Position numbers and translations under genes: made by a program. A stretch of 22,367 bases of DNA from a virus. This document shows positions 9,742 to 17,269 of the stretch, in pieces. Under the pieces are notes generated by a model. That model searched no databases. It was not told the DNA's origin and saw only the letters and a list, made by a program, of their open reading frames with translations. Position 1 is the stretch's first letter, and every line of letters begins with the position of its first letter. The DNA is taken from the IMG/VR virus record IMGVR_UViG_3300001589_000116, positions 6,089 through 28,455 of that record, one strand, 5' to 3'.

Positions 9742-10775
9742 TAGTAAGACCCTCCTTGTTGACTTTGCCCATACATTCCGCCTGCACCAATTAATGATGC
9801 AAAGGCTCCAATGTTAGATGCCAAATTATTGTTACCAGGACCGTAAGTTGTTTGCGTAGTTGGATACGCTGCTCCTGTTAATGCTCCTTGACGAATTGCT
9901 AAGTTACGCAATGGATAATCTCTTTGTTGTAAGAAATCATTGTACTTATAATCTTCACCCATTTGAGCAAATTGTTGATTGGCTGCTCCAATAGATTGAC
10001 CTGCAAGTAAAGACTTCATTGCTTCTGCATTCTGTGCGCCTTGCATTTGACCCATCATGCCGTAGGCTTGATTACTTAATCCACGATTTTGTAATTCAGC
10101 CGCTTGATTGAGTTGTCCAGTCTTCATTAAGTTAGCAATGTTTTGTTGATCAGCACTCATCTGACTTGCTCGGTCTTGATTAAATTGTCCTTGAGCATTT
10201 TGGAAACCTTGATTTAAAGTTCCAGATAAGAATTGATTTACTTGATTATTGGTATTTTGTTGTAATTGCGAATTTTCTAGTGCCGTTCTATTATTACCAA
10301 ATGCACCTCGTGCAGCTTGTCGTCTTCTCAATTGTGCTTGTGCATCCGAACCTTGCTGATTGATTGTTTGCAATCCTTGATTAATAACTTGTTGCTGAAA
10401 TGGATTCATATACTGAGCAGCTTGTTGTGCGCCAAACTGTTGTGACGTAATTGAATTTGGATCAGCAATAGACATGTTATTAGCACTAGCATTACCTGAA
10501 ATACCAGACATAGCGTCACTATAATTCTGACTACCTGGTGCTGTATAATTGCCACTGGCATCATACATATTTTTTAAGTAATCAGTACCTCGTGTTTGCA
10601 AAGCGTTCTGATCTGCGAATCTTTTAGTCGGATCTGCATCTTTATAGTTTGCATATGGCTGTGCTGCAATTGCATCCGCCATTGTAATATTTTTTTGTGT
10701 CGCATCCTTTAACCAATCAGGTATCTCTGTTGCCTGAACTGAAATGGGATTTTGACCTCCGCCACCCATGCACAT
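9741..10775 (-). CDS. Q/N-rich internal virion protein
   Basis: This 344-residue protein is dominated by Gln, Asn, Ala and Gly. After a Gly-rich start (MCMGGGGQ) it contains QYMNPFQQQVINQGLQ (121-136) and RRQAARGAFGNNR (151-163), a pair of elements I associate with internal structural proteins of marine podoviruses. Residues about 130-275 look like a long Gln-rich helix with a repeating LNQ/QNA pattern, suited to coiled-coil packing. Residues 312-344 are Gly/Ala-rich and hydrophobic in part. AAGGAG sits about 8 bases before the ATG. It lies between the acetyltransferase and two further internal-protein candidates. The assignment as an ejected core protein is inference; a scaffold for the giant protein is equally possible. 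Confidence 0.65.
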   Translation of the reverse strand: MCMGGGGQNPISVQATEIPDWLKDATQKNITMADAIAAQPYANYKDADPTKRFADQNALQTRGTDYLKNMYDASGNYTAPGSQNYSDAMSGISGNASANNMSIADPNSITSQQFGAQQAAQYMNPFQQQVINQGLQTINQQGSDAQAQLRRRQAARGAFGNNRTALENSQLQQNTNNQVNQFLSGTLNQGFQNAQGQFNQDRASQMSADQQNIANLMKTGQLNQAAELQNRGLSNQAYGMMGQMQGAQNAEAMKSLLAGQSIGAANQQFAQMGEDYKYNDFLQQRDYPLRNLAIRQGALTGAAYPTTQTTYGPGNNNLASNIGAFASLIGAGGMYGQSQQGGSY

Positions 10776-10787
10776 AATTGTATCTCC

Positions 10788-11228
10788 TTATAATTTTGTG
10801 GTGTAAATACCGCCTGCTCGTGTAAAGCCTGCTTTATTGAAAAATTTATCTTTTGCTTCAACATGTCTGCCGTCTAAGACTGACATAATTAAAGGTTGTT
10901 TGTGTTTGTTAGAAAACTTTTTTAGTTTTTTTAAAAGTTGTTGACCGACCCCTGTATGTTGTACAGAGGAGTCAACGTAAAAGAACGCATCAAATAATGC
11001 ACCTTCATCTGAGAACCACATGTTATTCCAATAACAACCGATAGTGCCATTGAGAATGCCTTGCTTATCTTGACTGACCCAACACATTTTATTAGTAACA
11101 TGTTGAGAGATATATTTAACGGCACGTTCTTGATTGATTGCTGGATAATCTGTACTCGCTTCGGAGTGCATCTTTTCCAACAAGATGAAGATATCAATCA
11201 CATCTTCTTGAAGGGCTAGTCTTATCAT
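10788..11228 (-). CDS. GNAT family N-acetyltransferase
   Basis: The 146-residue length fits a single GNAT domain, which moves an acetyl group from acetyl-CoA to an amine on a protein or small molecule. The N-terminus MIRLALQEDVIDIFILLEKM matches the usual first strand and helix. A mid-domain strand GTIGCYW (61-67) is followed by FDAFFYVDSSVQHTGVG, in which Q90-H-T-G-V-G95 is the acetyl-CoA pyrophosphate-binding loop (motif A), then the helix QQLLKKLKKF. The C-terminal NKAGFTRAGGIYTTKL fits motif B. The substrate cannot be read from sequence. The start overlaps the stop of the 319-residue gene by one base (TAATG), so it is cotranslated with virion proteins, which is an unusual neighbourhood for an enzyme. 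Possible targets are virion proteins or a host protein. Confidence 0.85.
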   Translation of the reverse strand: MIRLALQEDVIDIFILLEKMHSEASTDYPAINQERAVKYISQHVTNKMCWVSQDKQGILNGTIGCYWNNMWFSDEGALFDAFFYVDSSVQHTGVGQQLLKKLKKFSNKHKQPLIMSVLDGRHVEAKDKFFNKAGFTRAGGIYTTKL

Positions 11229-12187
11229 TATTCGTAATTGTAAATTCCTCCAGTGACATCTCTATTTAAAGGATCATTCACTAGTTCTTTTAGTTCTGCT
11301 TCAGTTAGTTGTACTAACGGCTTATTAAATTTAGCTAGTGCTGCCGCTTGAAGTTTTTTCTGCTTATCAGAAGCGTCTTGAGTTGCCCCTGCGGTTGTTG
11401 TACCTGCAGTTGATGCTGCCGCATTGACTACATCTGATGCAGCTACATTGGCTACTGAACTTCCCGCTACAGCTTCAGATATTGCACCTTCTCCAAACGC
11501 ATTACCTGCTGCCTGACCTACACTTATTGGTGCTGTACCAGAGGCTACACTACCAACCATTGGATCTGATGGAAGAGTAGGGTTACCTGTAATAGGATTA
11601 ACACCTGCTCCTGCTCCACCACCCATAAAGGTTGAACCAGACGCCATGTTACCCACACCTGTAGTTGCACCTGAAACCACTGCTCCAGTTAAACTTGATT
11701 CATGATCATTCCCCACCGCTCGGTTAGCGGTATAGTTAACTGCCGCTGCTCCTAATGGGTTAGCCATTAATGCAGGTGCTAGTTGAGGCATAAACATTGA
11801 AACTGCAATTGGTAAAACAGTTCTTAACATTTTATTTTTTTTAATTTTATTTCTAGTTTTTTTAAGTCTTTTTCTTAAACCACTAAAAAAATATTCAGGG
11901 TTACCTGTAGTTGGGTTAATTTTATTATCTGCCATTCCCACAACAAACTCTAAAGGGTTCATGCCTGCACTTTCAAATGCCTCACTCACAGCTACTAAAA
12001 CTTCTTCAGTTTGTGCATCAAGTGGGATTACAATTTCTCCAGGGGTTAAGTGTCCTAAAACACTATCACCACCTCGGCCTGTTTGTTCTGCAAAGGCCTG
12101 CATATTTTGATTCATGCCTTCTTGTGGGGCTGGTTGACCCGGTTGTGGCATCATGGTTGGTGCCATGCTCATGTTATCTATTGCCAT
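11228..12187 (-). CDS. virion-associated protein with HLTPGEIVIP motif
   Basis: The protein has 319 residues. The N-terminus is rich in Met, Pro and Gln (1-35), then comes GRGGDSVLGHLTPGEIVIPL (37-56), a motif I recall from uncharacterised structural proteins of marine phages. A strongly basic stretch follows at 104-122 (GLRKRLKKTRNKIKKNKML), then a hydrophobic segment (about 123-150) and a long Ala/Gly/Ser/Thr-rich region (150-270) of low complexity. The C-terminus ends with a charged helix (about 270-305). The basic-plus-hydrophobic layout would suit DNA or membrane contact. GAGGAG precedes the ATG, which overlaps the upstream stop by one base. Function is unknown; an internal or tail-tip role is inferred from position. 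Confidence 0.6.
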   Translation of the reverse strand: MAIDNMSMAPTMMPQPGQPAPQEGMNQNMQAFAEQTGRGGDSVLGHLTPGEIVIPLDAQTEEVLVAVSEAFESAGMNPLEFVVGMADNKINPTTGNPEYFFSGLRKRLKKTRNKIKKNKMLRTVLPIAVSMFMPQLAPALMANPLGAAAVNYTANRAVGNDHESSLTGAVVSGATTGVGNMASGSTFMGGGAGAGVNPITGNPTLPSDPMVGSVASGTAPISVGQAAGNAFGEGAISEAVAGSSVANVAASDVVNAAASTAGTTTAGATQDASDKQKKLQAAALAKFNKPLVQLTEAELKELVNDPLNRDVTGGIYNYE

Positions 12188-12432
12188 TATTTTAATACTC
12201 CTCGGTTTTTTAAATCTGCAATTAGTGTTGCCACTACATTTGCTAGTTCAGTTAAAGTTGTAGTTGACACGTTATAAGTTCTAGTGTCGGTTGAATTAGT
12301 AGTAACGTAAGGTTCTTTATTCACTAAAGATAACTGTCTTACGATCTCTTCTAGTTTTGATGATACGTCATTGGTATAACGACTATCGTATTGTTCAGGT
12401 GCTGAACCTAAAAATATTCCTCTTTTTGCCAT
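12187..12432 (-). CDS. small conserved-type tail-module protein, 81 aa
   Basis: I do not recognise a family with certainty. The 81 residues start MAKRGIFLGSAPEQYDSRY, continue with a helix (about 24-40), a Thr/Ser/Asn-rich middle (42-58) and end in a probable amphipathic helix (59-81, LTELANVVATLIADLKNRGV). The ending recalls short trimer-forming or accessory proteins encoded beside tail genes in other podoviruses. Both ends overlap neighbours by a single base (TAATG at 12432 and at 12187), so it is tightly coupled to the gp10-like hub gene upstream and to the 319-residue gene downstream. A structural accessory role is inferred. Confidence 0.6.
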   Translation of the reverse strand: MAKRGIFLGSAPEQYDSRYTNDVSSKLEEIVRQLSLVNKEPYVTTNSTDTRTYNVSTTTLTELANVVATLIADLKNRGVLK

Positions 12433-14195
12433 TACCTACGTCTTCCTGCAGGAGCAATATCAATTCTGTTTTTACCCATACGATAGTGTCCACCAAGAAC
12501 ATTACTTTGTAATTTAAATGACAAAGTTCTGGCGCTGTTACGCATATCAATTTTTTCTGTTGTTGGTGAAATAGCGTAAGGACCAATAGTTTCAGTTGAT
12601 GAATTAGGCTTATCTTTTAAATCTACTGTTAATAAAATGTCACCTGTTTGGTCTTCAAAGTCAGGTACCCATCCAAATAAATCTGTAATTTGTTCACCGT
12701 CTGCAATATCAAGTGGTGCTGTTTGTAAAGTGCAATCCATTGCTGACCCATCGTCATCTGTACCAAATTCGTGTTGGTAAATATAACTTACACCATCTTC
12801 ATTAGAAGCTAGTGGATAAGGCCAAGTAGGCGCGTCAATCCAAGCTGATCGATCCATTGTACCAACTGACCAAGTGCCTTCTTTCATATTATAAATAACA
12901 TAACGATTGTTAAATGTAGAAGTTGCTGTTGGATAAAACCACCACACTTCATCGTGTTTTGAATTGTGAGCTGCAAACACTTTTGATCTTTGATCAAAAT
13001 TAAAGTCATCAAAAACAAAACGCTCAATTGGGCTAGAGTTTAATTTTTTAGCATAACCATCATACATAAAGAAGTTTTGTTTAGTCATCCAAAAAGACAT
13101 ACCACCAACTTCAACCGAGGCTTTAGGAGCAATTAATCCACAGTTAGTACCTACAATGTTAAAGTTAAAAACTAATGTATCGGCTGTAAACTGCATTAAG
13201 AAAGCAGTTGTATCAGACCATAATAAAATGTTTCCACCTCTTAATCTTTTACCACCGACCATAATCGTACCGCCTGATAATAAATTTGAGCCAGCGTCAT
13301 TATCTGAAGCTGCGGTCCATTGTGTAAAGTCTTCTTGATCAGACCAAGATACTTTCATTGGATCTCCATCTGAACCAAAACAAACAAGGTGTCTTTGTTC
13401 TGTTACAACAATGCCTTGATTATTATCTGGTGTATTAGCACTAACAATTTGTGAAGTGTCAGTTGATGAGTCATAATAATATGGTCGGTCACCACTAGGA
13501 CAAAATATTAAATCTTCCCCCCAGTTATCCATGGTAAAAGTCTTTAATGCAAGTGTAATGCCAGTACCGCCTGTACGAGGAGTGCCATAAGTACCTTGGT
13601 TCCAAGTACCTGTACCATAACCGAACGAAGCAAACGCTGAAACATTACCAACAGCCATGTAGTAATAATAATTTAAATTGCCACTATGTGTTCCTGAAGC
13701 ATTAGCATTAGTTGCTGAAGTTATAATATAATTATTGGCATCAGTTACCGCAGTTACTTTAAAGTCACCATTTAAAACTACATTGTTAAAAGTAACATTA
13801 GTTAATTTAATCCAATCGTTCTCACCTAAACCGTGAGTGCTATCAGCAATACTAACTTGGTTTGATCCACTAGTAGTAGTGACGGCATTGGTTAATGTAC
13901 CTGTGCCATTAATACGATAGGGTGTACGATCATTTAAATAACCATTTTTATAAATATAAAATCTCTCTGTAGTTACGGCACCAATTAAATCTGTTTGATC
14001 ATTAGTTGACCATGCAGCTAATGCTCTAGGTGTACCTGTTAAACTTTGCGTTGATAACTTTGACCATCCACCAATTTTTTCAGGTTGACCATTTTTAAAA
14101 CGAATTTTATCAGCGTCAATAAATCTACCTTCAGATGAATATTCAGTTTCGTCTTTGACGACTCCAGGGGCAAATTGTATTGGTTGTAATGTCAT
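12432..14195 (-). CDS. P22 gp10-like tail hub / DNA stabilisation protein
   Basis: The 587-residue product starts MTLQPIQFAPGVVKDETEYS and continues with GRFIDADKIRFKNGQPEKIG, the typical opening of P22 gp10-like proteins, which close the portal channel after packaging and form part of the short tail. The body is beta-rich with many aromatic and Gly residues and ends with a basic segment (MGKNRIDIAPAGRRR). I chose the ATG at 14195 because it overlaps the preceding stop (TAATG) and has GAGGA 9 bases upstream. An in-frame GTG at 14213 would add six residues but lies inside the upstream gene and has a weaker site. It follows the gp4-like adaptor and the fibre genes, as expected for a P22-type tail machine. 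Family assignment is from recalled motifs. Confidence 0.78.
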   Translation of the reverse strand: MTLQPIQFAPGVVKDETEYSSEGRFIDADKIRFKNGQPEKIGGWSKLSTQSLTGTPRALAAWSTNDQTDLIGAVTTERFYIYKNGYLNDRTPYRINGTGTLTNAVTTTSGSNQVSIADSTHGLGENDWIKLTNVTFNNVVLNGDFKVTAVTDANNYIITSATNANASGTHSGNLNYYYYMAVGNVSAFASFGYGTGTWNQGTYGTPRTGGTGITLALKTFTMDNWGEDLIFCPSGDRPYYYDSSTDTSQIVSANTPDNNQGIVVTEQRHLVCFGSDGDPMKVSWSDQEDFTQWTAASDNDAGSNLLSGGTIMVGGKRLRGGNILLWSDTTAFLMQFTADTLVFNFNIVGTNCGLIAPKASVEVGGMSFWMTKQNFFMYDGYAKKLNSSPIERFVFDDFNFDQRSKVFAAHNSKHDEVWWFYPTATSTFNNRYVIYNMKEGTWSVGTMDRSAWIDAPTWPYPLASNEDGVSYIYQHEFGTDDDGSAMDCTLQTAPLDIADGEQITDLFGWVPDFEDQTGDILLTVDLKDKPNSSTETIGPYAISPTTEKIDMRNSARTLSFKLQSNVLGGHYRMGKNRIDIAPAGRRR

Positions 14196-15304
14196 TACGC
14201 TGTCCTCTTCCACATATAAACTACAATATACGGTGGCATATTATTGTGTGATGCACCACCACCAGTGTTTCCAATTACAGCACTAGGCATGGTTATAAAT
14301 GGATAAGAAGAAATTGAAGTATTCGCATCAGCTTGAGCAAACCCTGAACCATAAGTAGAGTTTATATAACCACCACTGTTACCACCACCTGCAATAGTCA
14401 TGGAATGATTGTGTGATGGCATTTCACTTGTAGTTAAAGTGTGTGTTTTAGCACCACCAGTTTCTTCTTGATTATTAAAATCAGAATCACCACTATCAAT
14501 ACCAATTGGCATCCTACCAGCACCAAACGATGTCCATGTACCAAAACCTAAAAGTGAACTAGGGTTAGTTGAATTAGTTGCATTCATATAAATAGACCCT
14601 ACTGGGTATACATTTGATAATCTAACTCCAGGCACAGTACCTGAACTTAAATTACTTGCGTTAGAAGAATTATTTATTTGAGTTTGAATTCTGTAGTGAC
14701 ACCGTTTAGATGTTTGAAATTCAGTATTTGAAACACTTCCATCAGCAATTTTTGATGCGTCAATCGCTGCACTTGTATCTACATCAGCGTTAACAATTGA
14801 TCCATCAACAATAGTTGTAGTAATAGTTGGGTTAGATGAAAAATCAGTAGAAACAGAACCATTGACGATTCCACTTAAAGTAATTGTTTTACTAGAAGAA
14901 AAACTATTAGCAGGACTGGTTGCCTCAACTATATTTGAGCCATCACCGTAAACAATACTTTTTAATCCTTGTGTAATAGCTACGCCTGTTCCTGAATTAG
15001 TTTTAAAAGTTAATGTATAAGAGCCACTAGTATTATTAAATATAATGTATGGTTTAGTGTCATTGGATGCAGTTTTAACATCTACGTTGCCACTTAGTGT
15101 TCCTTGAAATTCTATTATAGCAAAGGAAGATTCAGAATCTGATAATGTAACATTAGAGCTACCGCCCACATCTTTAAGTAGACGTTGAGCAATTGATTTA
15201 TCAATTTGATCAATAGTTCCGTTTAAAACATTTCCCCAGTTGTTAGCTTCAGAACCAATATCAGGTTTAGCTAGATTCAAATTTGAAGTTACAGTAGTAG
15301 TCAT
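14195..15304 (-). CDS. tail fibre protein with C-terminal collar-type domain (fibre 2)
   Basis: The 369-residue protein begins TSNLNLAKPDIGSEANNWGN (6-25), the N-terminal attachment motif common in marine podovirus fibres. Residues 45-195 are Ser/Thr/Asn-rich and beta-forming. Residues about 160-212 carry a fibre repeat-like stretch (IVDGSIVNADVDTSAAIDAS, then IQTQIN). The C-terminal part (about 233-369) has YPVGSIYMNATNSTNPSSLL and a His-containing MPSHNHSM element, like the Gp10/collar-type fibre tip. A probable pair of compensating one-base indels changes residues 198-205 (see findings). AAAGGAA precedes the ATG. Its N-terminus resembles that of the neighbouring fibre, so the two are probably paralogues that attach to the same site. 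It is expected to bind a host surface receptor. Confidence 0.8.
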   Translation of the reverse strand: MTTTVTSNLNLAKPDIGSEANNWGNVLNGTIDQIDKSIAQRLLKDVGGSSNVTLSDSESSFAIIEFQGTLSGNVDVKTASNDTKPYIIFNNTSGSYTLTFKTNSGTGVAITQGLKSIVYGDGSNIVEATSPANSFSSSKTITLSGIVNGSVSTDFSSNPTITTTIVDGSIVNADVDTSAAIDASKIADGSVSNTEFQTSKRCHYRIQTQINNSSNASNLSSGTVPGVRLSNVYPVGSIYMNATNSTNPSSLLGFGTWTSFGAGRMPIGIDSGDSDFNNQEETGGAKTHTLTTSEMPSHNHSMTIAGGGNSGGYINSTYGSGFAQADANTSISSYPFITMPSAVIGNTGGGASHNNMPPYIVVYMWKRTA

Positions 15305-15313
15305 AAAATTCCT

Positions 15314-16348
15314 TTACGTTTTAATAATGTAATTAACAAATACATACGGATTTAATACGTTAGTGCTTGAGCCAGAAAAACTAGGTGTTATAGCGTTACC
15401 ACTAAATGATGCACTTGCAGATAAACTGTGGCTGTGTCCCTGTGCGCCACCTGTATTAGATGATGGATGAACTGACGGTGTTGCATTATTTCTATCAAAT
15501 GCTATTGAGTATTTAAAGTCATCTGAACCAGAGGCTTGATAACCTTCTAATGAAGCAGATTTTTCTATACCATCTGATTTAAATGCATTTCCATAACGTC
15601 TCACCCAATCGGAATTTGAATTTTGTTCCATTGAATGATTTGCAAATAAATAGTGATCGTGTGATGGCATTTCAGTAACAGTTAAAGTGTGATTACCTGT
15701 GTTTCCGCTAACTGATACTGAGCCTGTTGGTGTTATAGCAGTAACTGAGCCACTGGGAGTTATCTCTGCATTTCCACCTATGGCACCTAAACTACCTGCC
15801 GCACCAGCTCCACGAGGAAAATTACCATCAAAGCCAGGAATATTAAATGTTGAACCTGAACTACTGCCGTAAGCAGTACCGATAACTGAAAATAAAGCAG
15901 AATAGGTTGATCTAGAAACCGAGGCCCCATTACATAATAAATATCCGCTTGGGGCAGAAGTGCCACCAAACATTGATATCACTCCAGTTGGCATTGGATC
16001 TGTACCAAAAGAAGTACTAATAGAAGCATTACCACTAGAAAAATTAGCTGTTCCAACGACTGCCCCTGTTAGTGCAACTGTTGCGTCAGCAACATTAGCA
16101 GGTGTCCAAACGGCTGTAGCTGCATTGCCTGCAGTAGTAGCGATGTAAATAATTTTATTAGAACTATCTACGCATACTTGGCCAACATAGCCTGCAGCAA
16201 CATTACTATTAGGGTCACCTGCAAATCTTAATCCAATGGCTGTATCGATTGCATCTAAGTTACTGTTGAGTGTGTTACCCCATGAGTTAGCTTGTTCACC
16301 TGGACCTGGTTTTTCAAGTGTTAGGTTTGAAGTAAAAGTTGATGTCAT
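15314..16348 (-). CDS. tail fibre protein with tail-collar domain (fibre 1)
   Basis: The 344-residue protein begins TSNLTLEKPGPGEQANSWGN (6-25), nearly the same attachment motif as the next fibre. A phage tail-collar domain is visible at about 119-180: PTGVISMFGGTSAPSGYLLC, then RSTYSALFSVIGTAYG and FNIPGFDGNFPRG. After it comes a Gly/Ser/Thr-rich beta region and MPSHDHYLF (227-235), a His element shared with the other fibre. The end (about 315-344) is hydrophobic and beta-rich. TAGGAAA lies before the ATG. Collar-domain proteins form trimeric fibres or tips that contact the host envelope. Together with fibre 2 it suggests two receptor-binding proteins or a two-part fibre. Confidence 0.82.
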   Translation of the reverse strand: MTSTFTSNLTLEKPGPGEQANSWGNTLNSNLDAIDTAIGLRFAGDPNSNVAAGYVGQVCVDSSNKIIYIATTAGNAATAVWTPANVADATVALTGAVVGTANFSSGNASISTSFGTDPMPTGVISMFGGTSAPSGYLLCNGASVSRSTYSALFSVIGTAYGSSSGSTFNIPGFDGNFPRGAGAAGSLGAIGGNAEITPSGSVTAITPTGSVSVSGNTGNHTLTVTEMPSHDHYLFANHSMEQNSNSDWVRRYGNAFKSDGIEKSASLEGYQASGSDDFKYSIAFDRNNATPSVHPSSNTGGAQGHSHSLSASASFSGNAITPSFSGSSTNVLNPYVFVNYIIKT

Positions 16349-16358
16349 AAATTATTTC

Positions 16359-16985
16359 CTAATCAGTAGCTACGGTTAATAAGGTGCCTTGTCGTTCAAA
16401 GTCACTTTCACGCATAGCTTGGTCTATTTCTGCCACAACAATTTGCATCCAATATGCTTTTTCAGCATCGTCTTTTAGATACTCATTGGCAAATGCACAA
16501 GTTGCAGCTAGTAACATTCTTGGGTATCTTTTTGTTAAAAAGTTTTCTGGATTAGATGAAGTTAAAGCGGCAGGTTCATTAAAATAAATCATTTCATAAT
16601 TGTAGACAGCATTGGCTACTAAATTGAAATTGATGTTTGAACCGTCTGTATAATATTGAGTTGGTACGCCTGTGGTGCGAGTATTGCCTGATGAGTAAGT
16701 AATTGATGCTTGTAAAACTTCTGGTAGTTTTCGTGTTAAAACTGAATTATTAGCTCCAGTTAATTTCACTTGTTTTGCAGCTAAATAATCATTTGGCAAA
16801 GCCACCGATGATGCACCAGAACTAATAGTGCCACCAACAGTTGTTAGTTGATCTCTTAGTCTAAGTCTACGATATAGAAATGCTTCTGCTTGACGGATTA
16901 AAATTGCAACAGGAACATTCTGATTGACAAAATTACGAAGACTTCCTTCAGTAGATTTATCCGCAGTTAATTGATGATAATTCAT
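16359..16985 (-). CDS. head-tail adaptor, P22 gp4-like
   Basis: The 208-residue product has a helical N-terminus with QAEAFLYRRLRLRDQLTTVG (about 32-51), then a beta-rich centre with SVALPNDYLAAKQVKLTG (about 60-77), and a helical C-terminus (about 145-195) including RYPRMLLAATCAFANEYLKD and EKAYWMQIVVAEIDQAM. This helix-beta-helix layout and the VALPNDYL element match the gp4-like adaptor proteins of short-tailed phages, which bind the portal ring and receive the tail hub. AGAGGAA precedes the ATG. It lies between the capsid region and the fibre and gp10-like genes, consistent with a role at the connector. Confidence rests on motif recall and gene order. Confidence 0.72.
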   Translation of the reverse strand: MNYHQLTADKSTEGSLRNFVNQNVPVAILIRQAEAFLYRRLRLRDQLTTVGGTISSGASSVALPNDYLAAKQVKLTGANNSVLTRKLPEVLQASITYSSGNTRTTGVPTQYYTDGSNINFNLVANAVYNYEMIYFNEPAALTSSNPENFLTKRYPRMLLAATCAFANEYLKDDAEKAYWMQIVVAEIDQAMRESDFERQGTLLTVATD

Positions 16986-17011
16986 TTAAGTTCCTCTGTT
17001 AATTTGGGATA

Positions 17012-17031
17012 GACCCAGCTTACGCTGGATC
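17012..17031 (-). other. mRNA hairpin with GNRA-type tetraloop at the 3' end of a gene
   Basis: On the minus strand GATCCAGC, GTAA, GCTGGGTC can pair over 8 positions (one T-G wobble) around a GTAA loop, which fits the stable GNRA class closed by C-G. The stop codon TAA of the 74-residue gene lies in the loop. No T tract follows, so it does not look like an intrinsic terminator. It may protect the capsid-region transcript from 3' exonucleases or mark a processing point. Confidence 0.5.
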
Positions 17032-17244
17032 CATTCCGTCTGAGCCAGTGTCTTTGACTTTACCCATTGGTGTGTAACCTTTGTCTAGTAGTGACTCAGA
17101 TTTACCATCCAATGCTTTTTTATATCCATGAGGATTAGAAGGAACTGAAGTTCCTTTACCTAATGCATCCCCACCGATGTCTTGTGTATTTGATCTGATT
17201 GCATTGCTGTAACCAGTTGTATCTTTCATTCCATATTTTGGCAT
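17020..17244 (-). CDS. small Gly/Lys/Asp-rich protein downstream of capsid, 74 aa
   Basis: Not assigned to a known family. The 74 residues are hydrophilic and rich in Gly, Lys, Asp and Ser, with no membrane segment or clear domain. It contains GYKKALDGKSESLLDKGYTP, and a DKGY element is shared with the preceding 64-residue protein. AGGAGAAC lies about 6 bases before the ATG at 17244, a strong site, which argues for real translation. Position after the capsid gene allows a minor capsid, cement or decoration role, but low complexity makes this a guess. Its stop codon sits in a hairpin loop. Confidence 0.6.
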   Translation of the reverse strand: MPKYGMKDTTGYSNAIRSNTQDIGGDALGKGTSVPSNPHGYKKALDGKSESLLDKGYTPMGKVKDTGSDGMDPA

Positions 17245-17269
17245 GATGTGTTCTCCTAATTAAAATTAA

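Noticed and set aside
14196-14213. GTG start six codons upstream for the gp10-like protein
   Set aside because: The ATG at 14195 has GAGGA in place and forms a TAATG overlap like other junctions here, and the recognisable N-terminus starts there.
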